This document shows, in pieces, positions 55,906 through 64,000 of a stretch of DNA of 64,000 nucleotides (its first letter is position 1; every line of letters begins with the position of its first letter). The DNA lies in contig NZ_QGGR01000015.1 of NCBI RefSeq assembly GCF_003148685.1, positions 124,001 through 188,000 on the forward strand, given 5' to 3'. The translations under genes and the position numbers were made by a program. Under the pieces are notes generated by a model, which had not been told where the DNA came from, did not search any database, and saw only the letters and a program-made list of their open reading frames with translations. This DNA is from Actinoplanes xinjiangensis (GTDB lineage: Bacteria; Actinomycetota; Actinomycetes; Mycobacteriales; Micromonosporaceae).

Positions 55906-58635
55906 GTGAGCACGGGATCCTCGCCCCTGGCTGCGCGACGTGGGCTTCGGAGCCAGCGCCGGTCACGGCTTCGCACCCGGCTCGCCGGCATGCTTCTCCT
56001 GCCCCTTCTCGCGGTGGCCGGCGTCTCCTCGATACGGCTGCTGGAAGTCGGCCAGGAGGCCAGTGACGCCGAACGGGTCGCGCAACTCGCCGAACTGGGC
56101 ACCGACATCTCCAACCTGAGCCGTCTGCTGCACGACGAGCGGATGGCCGCCATCGAGTTCCTGGCCACGCCGGACCGGCCGGAGACCCGCCTCCGTGAGG
56201 CGGCCAAGGCGGTCGACGCACAGGCGCAGACCTTCCGCACCGACCGCGCCGCGATCGTCTCGATCCCGGACCGGGTCGAGACCCGCCTCGCCGCCATCGA
56301 CGGACAGCTCGGCGGCCTCAACGAACTACGGACCGCGGTCGGTGCACGCGGTGGCACCAGCCCGGCCGACGCCGCGCAGCGCTACAGCGCCCTCCTGGCC
56401 GGGCTGACCGGATACGAGGGACTGCTGAGCCAGGTCGCCGAGCGCGGTGCGGTCGCCGACAGCCTGCGTACGGTCGCCGCGTTTACCGAACTGGAGGCCG
56501 CCGCCGCCGATCAGGCCGCACTGGCGTACCTCGCCCGGGCCACGAACAGTCTCGACGCCGAGCGGCAGCGGGCACTGATCGCGACGCAGACCACCCGCGC
56601 CTCGGCCCTCGCCGACCTCCGCGAGGTGGCCACCCGCGACCAGGTCGCCCTGGTCGACTCGGTCCTCGCCGACCCGCTGATCGTCCGGGCCGACGAGCTG
56701 AGCGCCCGCCTGACCGGTGACGGAGCGGCCGACCTGGCCGACGTCTCCGCTTCCTTCGACGGCGTGATCGTGCTGTTCCGCGGCGTCGAACGGCAGCTGG
56801 AGGACCAGGCCGTGACCCTCGCCGAGGACGAGCGGACCTCCACCACCCGCCTGGCCACCGTGGAGCTCATCACGGTGCTGGTGGTGCTGATCGCGACCGT
56901 CACGATCGCCGTCTACCTGGGCCGGTCACTGCTGTTCTCGGTGCGCCGGCTGCGGGAAGGCGCCCTCGCGGTGGCCAGCCGGGACCTGCCCGAGGCGGTC
57001 AGTCTCCTCCAAGACGTCGAGAGCCTCGGTGAGGGCGGCGTCGACCGGATCGTCGCGCAGAGCCGCGACCCGATCCAGGTCGCCGACCGCGACGAGTTCG
57101 GCGAGGTGGCCGAGGCCTTCAACATGGTGCACCGGGAGGCCATCCGGGTCGCCGCCGAGCAGGCCGCCCTGCGGATCAGCCTCTCCACCATGTTCCTCAG
57201 CCTGGCCCGGCGCAGTCAGTCGCTGGTCGACCGGATGATCGGCGAACTCGACCAGATCGAGCGGATGGAGGAGGACCCGAAGCGGCTCGCCCGCCTCTTC
57301 GAGCTCGACCACCTCGCCACCCGGATGCGCCGCAACGACGAGAACCTGCTGGTGCTGGCCGGCGCCGAGGTCGGCACCCCGCGTCGCGAGGACGCCCTGC
57401 TGATCGATGCGCTGCGTGCCGCCCAGTCCGAGATCGAGCTGTACCACCGGATCGAGTTCGGCACCGTCGACACGGACGTGCTGATCGCCGCGGCCGCCGT
57501 CAACGACGTGGTCCGGCTGATCGCCGAACTGCTCGACAACGCCACCCGTTTCTCCGCGCCGGAAACCGTGGTGATGGCCCGGGCCGGGCGTAACGGAGAT
57601 CAGGTCGTGATCCGGATCGAGGACCGTGGCCTGGGCATCTCCGCCGAGCAGATGGAGCAGCTCAACCTCAAGCTCGGCGAACCGGCCGATGTGGACGCCT
57701 CCGCGTTCCGGTTGATGGGCATCGCGGTCATCGGTCGGCTGGCGTCCCGGCACGGCATCCGTGTCGAACTGCGGGCCGGCCAGGACGGCGGCGTCGTCGC
57801 CGAGGCGGTGCTGCCGGCCGACATCGTCGTCATGCCGGGCGGGCCGAGTGCCCTGCCACCGCGGGCGGCCAGCTGGACCCGGCCCGGTCCGCCACCTCAG
57901 CTGCCGATCGGGATACCGCGCGGCCCGGAGGCACGGCCGGTCGTGCGTACCGCTCCACCGCCGGCTCCGGCTCCGGTGCGGGCGCCGCTCTCCGACGTAC
58001 CCGTGTCTGATCTGGATCTGCACCCGACGCCGAATCGCCCGCCCTTGCCGACGCGGGTTCCCAAGCCGGTGGACCCGGTACCCGCGGCAGAGGCGCCCAC
58101 GCCCACCCCGCCTCCAGCGGCTCCGGCGCCGCCGGAGCCGATCCAGGTGGCGATGCAGCCGACCTGGTTCGCGGGTGAGGACGAAGCGGCTGAGGAGGAA
58201 GCGGCGGCCGCGGCGGCCGACGCACACGGCATGCCGACCGCGGGGTACGCCCCACCGCCGACCCCCGTGTCCGTTTCTGCCCAGCCCGCCCCGTCCGGTC
58301 CGACGGAGCCTTCCGGTCACGCCGTCCCGAAACCGCGCCCGAACGGGGACGAACGCTGGCGGACCGCCGCCGACGAGGGCTGGCACCGGGCCCTGGCGGC
58401 CTCCGACCCGCGGGACGCCGGCACCACCCGATCCGGGCTCCCCAAACGGATTCCACAGGCTCAGCTCGTTCCCGGCGGGGTGGAGCCCATCCCGCGGGCG
58501 CAACAGCGTCGCAGTCCGGATGAGGTCCGCGGGCTACTTTCCGCGTATCACAGAGGAGTGCAACGAGGGCGGACGGACGGCGTTGCCGAAACCGCCGCCG
58601 TGGCAACACAGGCTCCTAAGGAGAAGGAACAGTGA
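55906..58635 (+). CDS. cvnA: conservon sensor kinase CvnA-like (nitrate/sulfonate-sensing type histidine kinase)
   Basis: A 909-residue membrane sensor. Helices at about 25-45 and 320-342 enclose an extracytoplasmic helical sensor domain. Then come HAMP-like sequence, LDHLATRMRRNDENLLVLAG (dimerisation region of this kinase class), and an HATPase domain with ELLDNATRFSAP and IEDRGLGI. A Pro/Ala-rich tail of about 270 residues follows. GTG 55906 is chosen because GAAGGAG precedes it by five bases. In Streptomyces such kinases lead four-gene conservons with CvnB, CvnC and CvnD, and all three follow here. The stop overlaps cvnB. Confidence 0.88.
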   Translation: MSTGSSPLAARRGLRSQRRSRLRTRLAGMLLLPLLAVAGVSSIRLLEVGQEASDAERVAQLAELGTDISNLSRLLHDERMAAIEFLATPDRPETRLREAAKAVDAQAQTFRTDRAAIVSIPDRVETRLAAIDGQLGGLNELRTAVGARGGTSPADAAQRYSALLAGLTGYEGLLSQVAERGAVADSLRTVAAFTELEAAAADQAALAYLARATNSLDAERQRALIATQTTRASALADLREVATRDQVALVDSVLADPLIVRADELSARLTGDGAADLADVSASFDGVIVLFRGVERQLEDQAVTLAEDERTSTTRLATVELITVLVVLIATVTIAVYLGRSLLFSVRRLREGALAVASRDLPEAVSLLQDVESLGEGGVDRIVAQSRDPIQVADRDEFGEVAEAFNMVHREAIRVAAEQAALRISLSTMFLSLARRSQSLVDRMIGELDQIERMEEDPKRLARLFELDHLATRMRRNDENLLVLAGAEVGTPRREDALLIDALRAAQSEIELYHRIEFGTVDTDVLIAAAAVNDVVRLIAELLDNATRFSAPETVVMARAGRNGDQVVIRIEDRGLGISAEQMEQLNLKLGEPADVDASAFRLMGIAVIGRLASRHGIRVELRAGQDGGVVAEAVLPADIVVMPGGPSALPPRAASWTRPGPPPQLPIGIPRGPEARPVVRTAPPPAPAPVRAPLSDVPVSDLDLHPTPNRPPLPTRVPKPVDPVPAAEAPTPTPPPAAPAPPEPIQVAMQPTWFAGEDEAAEEEAAAAAADAHGMPTAGYAPPPTPVSVSAQPAPSGPTEPSGHAVPKPRPNGDERWRTAADEGWHRALAASDPRDAGTTRSGLPKRIPQAQLVPGGVEPIPRAQQRRSPDEVRGLLSAYHRGVQRGRTDGVAETAAVATQAPKEKEQ

Positions 58636-59039
58636 CCAGGCCCCCCACCATGCACGACATGGGCTGGCTGCTCAGCAACTTCGCCGACAGCGTCGCGGGC
58701 ATCGCGCACGTGATCGCGGTCTCCGCCGACGGGCTGCTGCTGGCCTCGTCCCGGGATCTGCCGGGCGACCGCGCCGACCAACTCGCCGCCATCACCTCCG
58801 GCGTGGTCAGTCTCACGGACGGCGCGTCCCGGATGTTCAACGCCGGTGCGGTTCAACAGACCATCATCGAAATGGACAGCGGCTATCTTTTCCTGATGTC
58901 CATCAGCGACGGTTCGTCGATGGCGGTCCTGGCGGCGCGCAACTGCGACGTCGGCCAGGTCGGCTACGAGATGGCCCTGTTGGTGGAGCGTGTCGGTGCG
59001 GCACTGTCGCCAGCGGCGCGCGAGGCCGTCAGCCACTAG
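58632..59039 (+). CDS. cvnB: roadblock/LC7 protein CvnB-like
   Basis: A 135-residue roadblock/LC7-fold protein. It has MGWLLSNFADSVAGIAHVIAVSADGLLLASS and SGYLFLMSISDGSSMAVLA. In conservons this subunit works with the CvnD GTPase, much as MglB acts on MglA. GTG 58632 overlaps the cvnA stop (GTGA) and follows AAGGAGAAGG. Confidence 0.92.
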   Translation: MTRPPTMHDMGWLLSNFADSVAGIAHVIAVSADGLLLASSRDLPGDRADQLAAITSGVVSLTDGASRMFNAGAVQQTIIEMDSGYLFLMSISDGSSMAVLAARNCDVGQVGYEMALLVERVGAALSPAAREAVSH

Positions 59040-59082
59040 TCGCCGGGGTTGTTCGCCCTGGCGGAGATGAGGTGACCGCGAC

Positions 59083-59445
59083 ATGACACTGCCGCATGAT
59101 CCCCGGGGCAACCTGGTGCGGCCGTACGCGGTCACGCGCGGCCGGACCGAACCGAGCCGGGACATCCCGATCGAAGCGCTTCTGCTCGCGAGCCAGGCGG
59201 CCGTGCAGGAGGCGCGTTTCGCCGGTCACGACAAGTACCGCATAGCCGTGCTGTGTGAGCCGAAAGCACTTTCGCTCGCCGAGCTCGCCGCGCACACCCG
59301 GTTACCACTGGGGGTAACCCGGGTGCTCGTCGCCGACATGGTCGCCGACGGATTGCTTCAGCTGCACAGTGCCGCTCCCAAGACCGGCTTCACGGAGCGG
59401 ATGGACCTGCTGGGAAGGGTGTTGGGTGGACTTCGCAAGCTCTGA
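59083..59445 (+). CDS. cvnC: DUF742 protein CvnC-like
   Basis: A 120-residue DUF742 protein. It has LVRPYAVTRGRTEPS, then a winged-helix-like ALSLAELAAHTRLPLGVTRVLVADM and a C-terminal LLGRVLGGLRKL. It is the third member of the conservon; the helix-turn-helix-like core suggests DNA or protein binding. ATG 59083; it overlaps cvnD by 20 bases. Confidence 0.92.
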   Translation: MTLPHDPRGNLVRPYAVTRGRTEPSRDIPIEALLLASQAAVQEARFAGHDKYRIAVLCEPKALSLAELAAHTRLPLGVTRVLVADMVADGLLQLHSAAPKTGFTERMDLLGRVLGGLRKL

Positions 59446-60043
59446 GGAGCGGCCGCGGCCGCATCCCACCGAGATCACCTCCGCGAAGATCGTCGTCGCC
59501 GGTGGTTTCGGCGTGGGCAAGACGACGCTCGTCGGGGCGGTCTCCGAGATCGAGCCGCTCACCACCGAAGCGGTGATGACGGTGGCCGGTCAGGGGATCG
59601 ACGACGCTTCCAAGGTGCCGGAGAAGGGCAGCACCACGGTCGCCATGGACTTCGGCCGGATCACCATGGCTGAGGACCTGATCCTCTACCTGTTCGGCAC
59701 GCCCGGACAGACCCGGTTCTGGTTCATGTGGGACGAGTTGATCCGCGGTGCGGTCGGCGCGGCCGTGCTGGTGGACACCCGCCGGCTCACCGACGCGTTC
59801 GCGCCTCTCGACTACTTCGAGAACCGGCATCTGCCGTACCTCGTGGCGGTCAACTGTTTCGACGGGGCGCCCCGCTACGAGCCGGAGGAGGTCCGGGAGG
59901 CGCTGGCCATCCCGGCGCGGGTACCGCTGGTCATGTGCGACGCCCGGCACCGGGACTCGGTGAAGGCGGTGCTGATCAGTGTGGTCGAGCACGCGATGGC
60001 GACCCTGGTGACCGAGCACGAGCGGGCCGCGCCGGTCGGCTGA
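59426..60043 (+). CDS. cvnD: small GTPase CvnD-like
   Basis: A GTPase of about 205 residues. The P-loop is GGFGVGKTT, and the DFGRITM and LFGTPGQTRFWFMWDE segment carries the switch II Gly. NCFDGAPRYEP stands in place of NKxD, as is common in this family. GTG 59426 gives VDFASSEERPRPHPTE, overlapping cvnC. It probably acts as the output switch of the conservon together with CvnB. Confidence 0.92.
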   Translation: MDFASSEERPRPHPTEITSAKIVVAGGFGVGKTTLVGAVSEIEPLTTEAVMTVAGQGIDDASKVPEKGSTTVAMDFGRITMAEDLILYLFGTPGQTRFWFMWDELIRGAVGAAVLVDTRRLTDAFAPLDYFENRHLPYLVAVNCFDGAPRYEPEEVREALAIPARVPLVMCDARHRDSVKAVLISVVEHAMATLVTEHERAAPVG

Positions 60044-60049
60044 CCGGTT

Positions 60050-61195
60050 TCACGAAGGGATGCGGTAACCGCGTTTCACGACGGTCTGCACGACTCCGGG
60101 CACGGCCAGACCGGCCCGGAGTCGAGCCACCGCCATCTCGACGGCGTGCTCGTCGGCGCCGCGGGGCAGCGCGTGCAGCAGCGCGGCGCGGGACAGGACC
60201 CGGCCGGGTGAGGTGGCGAGCGCCCGGAGGACCGCCATCGGGGCGGGCGCCAGCGGGCGCAACTCGCCGTCGACCACCGCGGCATGGCCGCGCAGGGTGA
60301 TCGAGTGTCCGGAGACCTGGAGGGTCACCGCCCGCTTCGGCAGTTCATCGACGATGGTACGAACCAGAGCGCTCAGCCTGGCCCGCCCGGGAGTGACCAC
60401 CGGGATGCCCTGCCGGCGCAGCGGTGCCGAGGTGACGGGGCCGACGCAGGCGGCCATCACGTCGTCGCGGAGAGCGTCCAGCAGACTGTCGACGCCGGGA
60501 CCGGCGGCACGCAGGACGGCCTGCACGGCAGCGGCGGAGGTGAACGTCACGGCGTCGACCAGGCGCCCCGTGATCAGATCGGCCAGCCGGTGCAGCGGTG
60601 CCGGGTCGGTCGGCGGGGCCCAGCGGTAGACCGGTAGCTCGATGACCCGGGCGCCGGCCGACTCCAAGGCCTCGGTGTACTCCGGCTGGCTCTCACCGTG
60701 CAACTGCATGGCGACGGTCAGGCCGGCGACGCCCCGGGCGGTCAGGTGGTCGACGACCTCCTCGTAGCCCTCGCCGTCGGGCGACCACTGGTCACGCAGC
60801 CCGGCGGTGCGGACCGCGGCGCGGGCCTTGGGGCCGCGGGCCACCAGGTAGGCCCGGGCGAGGACCGCGCGCAGAGGTTCGCCGAGCCCCCAGTTCTCCG
60901 CGGCCTCCAGCCAGCCGCGCATGCCGATGCCGGTGTTGACCAGCACGATGTCGGGTGGGGTGTCGAGGCACGCGCGGGTGGCGGCCCGCAGTTCGGCGTC
61001 GTCGGAGATCGGGACGATCCGCAGGGCCGGGGCCAGCACCACCCGGGCGCCACGCGCCTCCAGGAGGGTGGCCAGCTCGTCCTTACGACGGTCGGCGGTC
61101 ACGCCGATGGTGTAGCCGGACAGCACGGCCGTCGGCTCCGCCAGGGCGGCCGCCGTCAGAACCGCCCGTCGGGCGCCCGGGGTCCGGTCGGTCAT
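60050..61195 (-). CDS. uroporphyrinogen-III synthase-like protein with C-terminal winged-helix domain
   Basis: A protein of about 381 residues. Residues 25-265 are a HemD-type two-lobe fold (LSGYTIGVTADRRKDELATLLEARGA, NTGIGMRGWLE, DAVTFTSAAAVQAVL). About 290-381 form an OmpR-type winged helix (LRPLAPAPMAVLRALATSPGRVLSRAALL, then VVKRGYRIPS). Fusions of this kind are known in actinobacteria and may act as regulators rather than tetrapyrrole enzymes. ATG at 61195 (MTDRTPGARR) is the likely start; the frame opens at 61249. It faces the conservon tail to tail, 6 bases from cvnD. Confidence 0.85.
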   Translation of the reverse strand: MTDRTPGARRAVLTAAALAEPTAVLSGYTIGVTADRRKDELATLLEARGARVVLAPALRIVPISDDAELRAATRACLDTPPDIVLVNTGIGMRGWLEAAENWGLGEPLRAVLARAYLVARGPKARAAVRTAGLRDQWSPDGEGYEEVVDHLTARGVAGLTVAMQLHGESQPEYTEALESAGARVIELPVYRWAPPTDPAPLHRLADLITGRLVDAVTFTSAAAVQAVLRAAGPGVDSLLDALRDDVMAACVGPVTSAPLRRQGIPVVTPGRARLSALVRTIVDELPKRAVTLQVSGHSITLRGHAAVVDGELRPLAPAPMAVLRALATSPGRVLSRAALLHALPRGADEHAVEMAVARLRAGLAVPGVVQTVVKRGYRIPS

Positions 61196-61849
61196 CCGAT
61201 CCCCGGGTCGAGAAGTCGCGGCGTGGCCGAACGGTCCACCGAAGGGCACGCTCGAAGCCCGCCGTCCTCAGCGTAGACCCGCTCCCACGTCACGCTTGCG
61301 GTCCTCGCCATGCCTCCGTCCGGGGCACGCCGCGACTCCTCCTCACCGCACCGGCGAGCCGGCCCGGTGAACACCGTCAGGTCCGTCCTCAACCCTGACG
61401 GTGGTGTCTCCATGGTGCGCCCGGAAACGCGGCTTCGGCCAATGCCGGGCCGCGTCGTGCTGGGGTGCGCACCGTTGGCCATGCACCGAAGCCTGCCGGG
61501 GTGGAATTTCCTACGGGCGTCCCATTTGTTTCGAGCCTGCTAAGTCAGGCGGGTGGGCCGGGCGGGTCGGTCGGGCATGGTGGATACGACCCGCTGCGGA
61601 GGGATCCACCCCGCGGAGTATGCTGGGATTCGTTTGGAGTTCCACCAGGGCTGAGGGTTTGCAACCAGAACCTTCGCCGGATGCTCGGTGCCCCGAACAC
61701 TGCCTGTTTTGACCACGCGCCGCGCAGCCGGGTATTGTTGCCTGCTGTTGTGCGACTGATGCGAGTGGTCCCTCTGCGGGGTTGCTTGACGCATCTACTC
61801 GATGCGACCAGCGCGCACCCCCAGACCGACGACGAGACAAGGTAATTCT
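61196..61849 (+). promoter_or_regulatory. divergent gap upstream of rplM
   Basis: 654 bases without a supportable gene between the minus-strand HemD-like gene and rplM. The rplM promoter (separate entry) gives a leader of about 105 bases. In the middle, GTGGATACG...GGATCCAC around 61581-61607 is an imperfect dyad. The part from 61250 to 61550 shows nothing I recognise. Confidence 0.45.
61709..61738 (+). promoter_or_regulatory. promoter of rplM-rpsI
   Basis: TTGACC (61709-61714) and TATTGT (61733-61738) have an 18-base spacer, 111 bases before the rplM start. Confidence 0.6.
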
Positions 61850-62293
61850 GTGCGTACGTACAGCCCGAAGCCGGGTGAGATCGAGCGTCAGTGGCACATT
61901 ATCGACGCTTCTGACGTCGTTCTGGGCCGCCTGGCTACCCACACCGCGACACTTCTGCGCGGCAAGCACAAGCCGACGTTCGCCCCGCACGTCGACACCG
62001 GCGACTTCGTTGTGATCATCAACGCCGGCAAGGTGGCGCTGACCGGTAACAAGCGTCAGACCAAGGTCGCCTACCGCCACTCGGGTTACCCGGGTGGTCT
62101 CAAGCAGGTCGGCTACGAGGAGCTGCTGACCAAGCGCCCCGAGAAGGCGATCGAGCTGGCCGTCAAGGGCATGCTCCCGCACAACAAGCTCGCGCGGCAG
62201 ATCATCAAGAAGCTGAAGGTCTACCCGGGCGCTGAGCACCCGCACGCCGCTCAGCAGCCCCAGCCGTTCGAAATCAAGCAGATCGCGCAGTGA
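61850..62293 (+). CDS. rplM: 50S ribosomal protein L13
   Basis: A 147-residue L13, an early 50S assembly protein. It has [50 protein letters not shown] and [28 protein letters not shown] in family form. GTG 61850 ([10 protein letters not shown]) is the start, with AAGG upstream; the open frame continues 16 codons further 5' without family similarity. It is cotranscribed with rpsI. Confidence 0.97.
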   Translation: MRTYSPKPGEIERQWHIIDASDVVLGRLATHTATLLRGKHKPTFAPHVDTGDFVVIINAGKVALTGNKRQTKVAYRHSGYPGGLKQVGYEELLTKRPEKAIELAVKGMLPHNKLARQIIKKLKVYPGAEHPHAAQQPQPFEIKQIAQ

Positions 62294-62313
62294 GCGCGGG
62301 AGAAGGCAGCAGC

Positions 62314-62811
62314 ATGTCCGACATCATCGAGCCCGAGGTCGTCGAGACCGTCGAGGAGCCCGCTGAGACGGTCGTCGTCGTCGAGACGGCCGCGCCGGCC
62401 CCGGTCCGCGCCCCGCGCCCCGGTGGACGTCCGATCCAGACCGTCGGCCGCCGCAAGGAGGCCATCGTCCGGGTGCGTCTCGTGCCCGGCAACGGCAAGA
62501 TCACCTGTAACGGCCGTGACCTCGAGAACTACTTCCCGAGCAAGGTCAACCAGCAGCTCATCCGTGAGCCGCTGGTGACCGCTGAGCGGACCGAGCAGTT
62601 CGACGTCATCGCGAACCTCCGTGGTGGTGGCATCACCGGTCAGGCCGGCGCCCTCCGCCTCGGCATCGCCCGGGCGCTCATCGAGAACGACCCGGACGAC
62701 CGGCCCGCTCTGAAGAAGGCCGGCTTCCTGACCCGTGACGCCCGGGTCAAGGAGAGCAAGAAGTACGGCCTCAAGAAGGCCCGTAAGGCTCCGCAGTACT
62801 CGAAGCGCTGA
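62314..62811 (+). CDS. rpsI: 30S ribosomal protein S9
   Basis: A 165-residue S9, whose C-terminal SKR tail touches P-site tRNA. An acidic N-terminal extension of about 40 residues ([16 protein letters not shown]) precedes [21 protein letters not shown], the central [19 protein letters not shown] and [11 protein letters not shown] 62314 follows GAGAAGG; an in-frame GTG at 62290 overlapping the rplM stop is the alternative. Confidence 0.97.
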   Translation: MSDIIEPEVVETVEEPAETVVVVETAAPAPVRAPRPGGRPIQTVGRRKEAIVRVRLVPGNGKITCNGRDLENYFPSKVNQQLIREPLVTAERTEQFDVIANLRGGGITGQAGALRLGIARALIENDPDDRPALKKAGFLTRDARVKESKKYGLKKARKAPQYSKR

Positions 62812-62830
62812 TTTTTGCGCCTCGGTCTGT

Positions 62831-62890
62831 ATCGACGGCCGAGCACGTCCCTCTTCCAGGGGATGTGCTCGGCCGTCGATGTTTGCTTCG
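62831..62890 (+). terminator. terminator after rpsI
   Basis: A 16-bp perfect outer stem (62831-62846 with 62865-62880) has an imperfect inner extension. The downstream sequence GTTTGCTTCGCC is only weakly T-rich. Confidence 0.8.
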
Positions 62891-62981
62891 CCTCCCTCCC
62901 CAACTAGCCGTTCCGGTACTCGTGACCAGCCGAACGCTGATGCAGGCTTGAGGTCGCAATCACCGGTGAAAGGAAGCCGCC

Positions 62982-64000
62982 ATGGGGCGACTCTTCGGCA
63001 CGGACGGCGTTCGCGGCCTCGCGAACGGCGAGCTGCTCACTCCGGAACTGGCCCTCGCGGTCGCCGTCGCGGCGGCCCGGGTGCTGGTCGAGACAGACGG
63101 CAGCCATCCGCCGCTCGCCATCGTGGGGCGTGACCCCAGAGCCAGCGGCGAGATGCTGGAAGCCGCCGTCGTCGCGGGGCTGGCCAGCGCCGGCGCCAAC
63201 GTGGTCCGGGTCGGAGTGCTCCCCACGCCGGCCGTCGCCTACCTGGTCGGGCAGACCAACGCCGACCTCGGGGTGATGATCTCCGCGTCGCACAACCCGA
63301 TGGCCGACAACGGCATCAAGCTGTTCGCGGCCGGCGGCACCAAGCTGCCGGACGAGCTCGAGGAGCGGATCGAGAAGGCGGTCACGGACGGCCACGGGCT
63401 CCTCGGCCGCCCCACCGGCGCCGGGATCGGCCGGGTCAACGACCTGCTCGACGGCGCCGAGCACTACATCAGGCACCTGATCGAGTCGATCCCGCACCGG
63501 CTCGACGGGCTCAAGGTCGTCGTCGACTGCGCCAACGGGGCGGCCAGTGAGGTCGGGCCGGTGGCGTACCGGGAGGCCGGCGCCGACGTCATCGCCATCC
63601 ACGCCGAGCCGGACGGGCTGAACATCAACCTGGACTGCGGCTCCAACCACCTCGAAGCGGTTCGGGAGGTCGTACTCCGGGAGGGCGCCGACCTCGGCAT
63701 CGCCCACGACGGCGACGCCGACCGCTGCCTGGTCGTCACCGCCTCCGGCGAGATCGTCGACGGTGACCAGATCATGGCCATCCTGGCCCTGGCCATGCGG
63801 GACGCCGGCACTCTCACCGACGACACCCTGGTCGCCACCGTGATGAGCAACCTGGGACTGCGGATCGCCATGAAGCAGTCCGGCATCCGGCTGCTGGAGA
63901 CCAAGGTCGGCGACCGGTACGTGCTGGAGGAGCTGCAGAACGGCGGTCTGGCCCTCGGCGGCGAGCAGAGCGGGCACATCGTGATGCCGGCCTTCGCCAC
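62982..64000 (+). CDS. glmM: phosphoglucosamine mutase, N-terminal part
   Basis: 339 codons of an enzyme that normally has about 450 residues; it runs off the window. GlmM converts glucosamine-6-phosphate to glucosamine-1-phosphate for peptidoglycan precursors. It begins [14 protein letters not shown]; the phospho-Ser lies in [15 protein letters not shown], and the metal site is [19 protein letters not shown] is the last visible motif. ATG 62982 follows AAAGGAAG. Its place after rpsI is conserved in actinobacteria. Confidence 0.97.
   Translation, partial: MGRLFGTDGVRGLANGELLTPELALAVAVAAARVLVETDGSHPPLAIVGRDPRASGEMLEAAVVAGLASAGANVVRVGVLPTPAVAYLVGQTNADLGVMISASHNPMADNGIKLFAAGGTKLPDELEERIEKAVTDGHGLLGRPTGAGIGRVNDLLDGAEHYIRHLIESIPHRLDGLKVVVDCANGAASEVGPVAYREAGADVIAIHAEPDGLNINLDCGSNHLEAVREVVLREGADLGIAHDGDADRCLVVTASGEIVDGDQIMAILALAMRDAGTLTDDTLVATVMSNLGLRIAMKQSGIRLLETKVGDRYVLEELQNGGLALGGEQSGHIVMPAFA

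Overview
The window is a high-GC, densely coding actinobacterial chromosome segment. Gene content and order point to the family Micromonosporaceae, and an Actinoplanes-like organism is my best guess: rpmG-hadA-hadB-tRNA-Trp-secE-nusG, the rpoBC/str/S10/spc/alpha super-cluster, GTG/TTG starts on many housekeeping genes, a DUF742/roadblock/GTPase conservon and a HemD-winged-helix fusion. The genus is inferred from these features alone, because no 16S gene is present.

Layout. 1-178 is the tail of an EAL-domain protein, followed by tRNA-Thr and tRNA-Met. 595-3924 holds rpmG, hadA, hadB, tRNA-Trp, secE, nusG and rplA; rplK, which normally sits between nusG and rplA, is absent. 4021-5516 is a small ABC exporter pair. 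5517-14888 is rplJ-rplL with an attenuated leader, then rpoB-rpoC from its own promoter. 14954-15898 holds two small membrane proteins. 16017-20687 is the str operon (rpsL, rpsG, fusA, tuf). 21098-30724 is the S10-spc ribosomal protein operon, ending in a strong terminator. 31188-39261 holds secY, adk, map, infA, rpmJ, rpsM, rpsK, rpsD, rpoA, rplQ and truA.

39262-48283 is accessory to the translation genes: palindromic repeats, a membrane-anchored hypothetical protein, an RsmC-like methyltransferase, an ABC-F ATPase, and a TPP-riboswitch-controlled thiamine operon (thiE, thiO, thiS, thiG, tenI-like, thiD, thiC). These supply the thiazole branch (ThiO, ThiS, ThiG), the pyrimidine branch (ThiC, ThiD) and the coupling step (ThiE). 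No thiF is visible.

48284-55351 is a lineage-specific, largely minus-strand region. It holds a small secreted protein in apparent operon with an unusual 1103-residue fusion (SipW-type signal peptidase, DUF5305-like domain and a repetitive 580-residue tail), a secreted RNase N1/T1-family ribonuclease, and a polytopic membrane protein with a repetitive proline-rich tail. Two short tandem-repeat arrays lie in its gaps. 55906-60043 is a four-gene conservon (cvnA-D). 60050-61195 is a uroporphyrinogen-III-synthase-like/winged-helix fusion on the minus strand. The window closes with rplM-rpsI and the 5' part of glmM.

The most noteworthy observations are the absence of rplK although an rplA leader-like structure is kept, the SipW-DUF5305-tail fusion with its candidate substrate, and a short palindromic repeat family. 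One copy pair of that family has been read into the C-terminus of the TenI-like thiamine gene.
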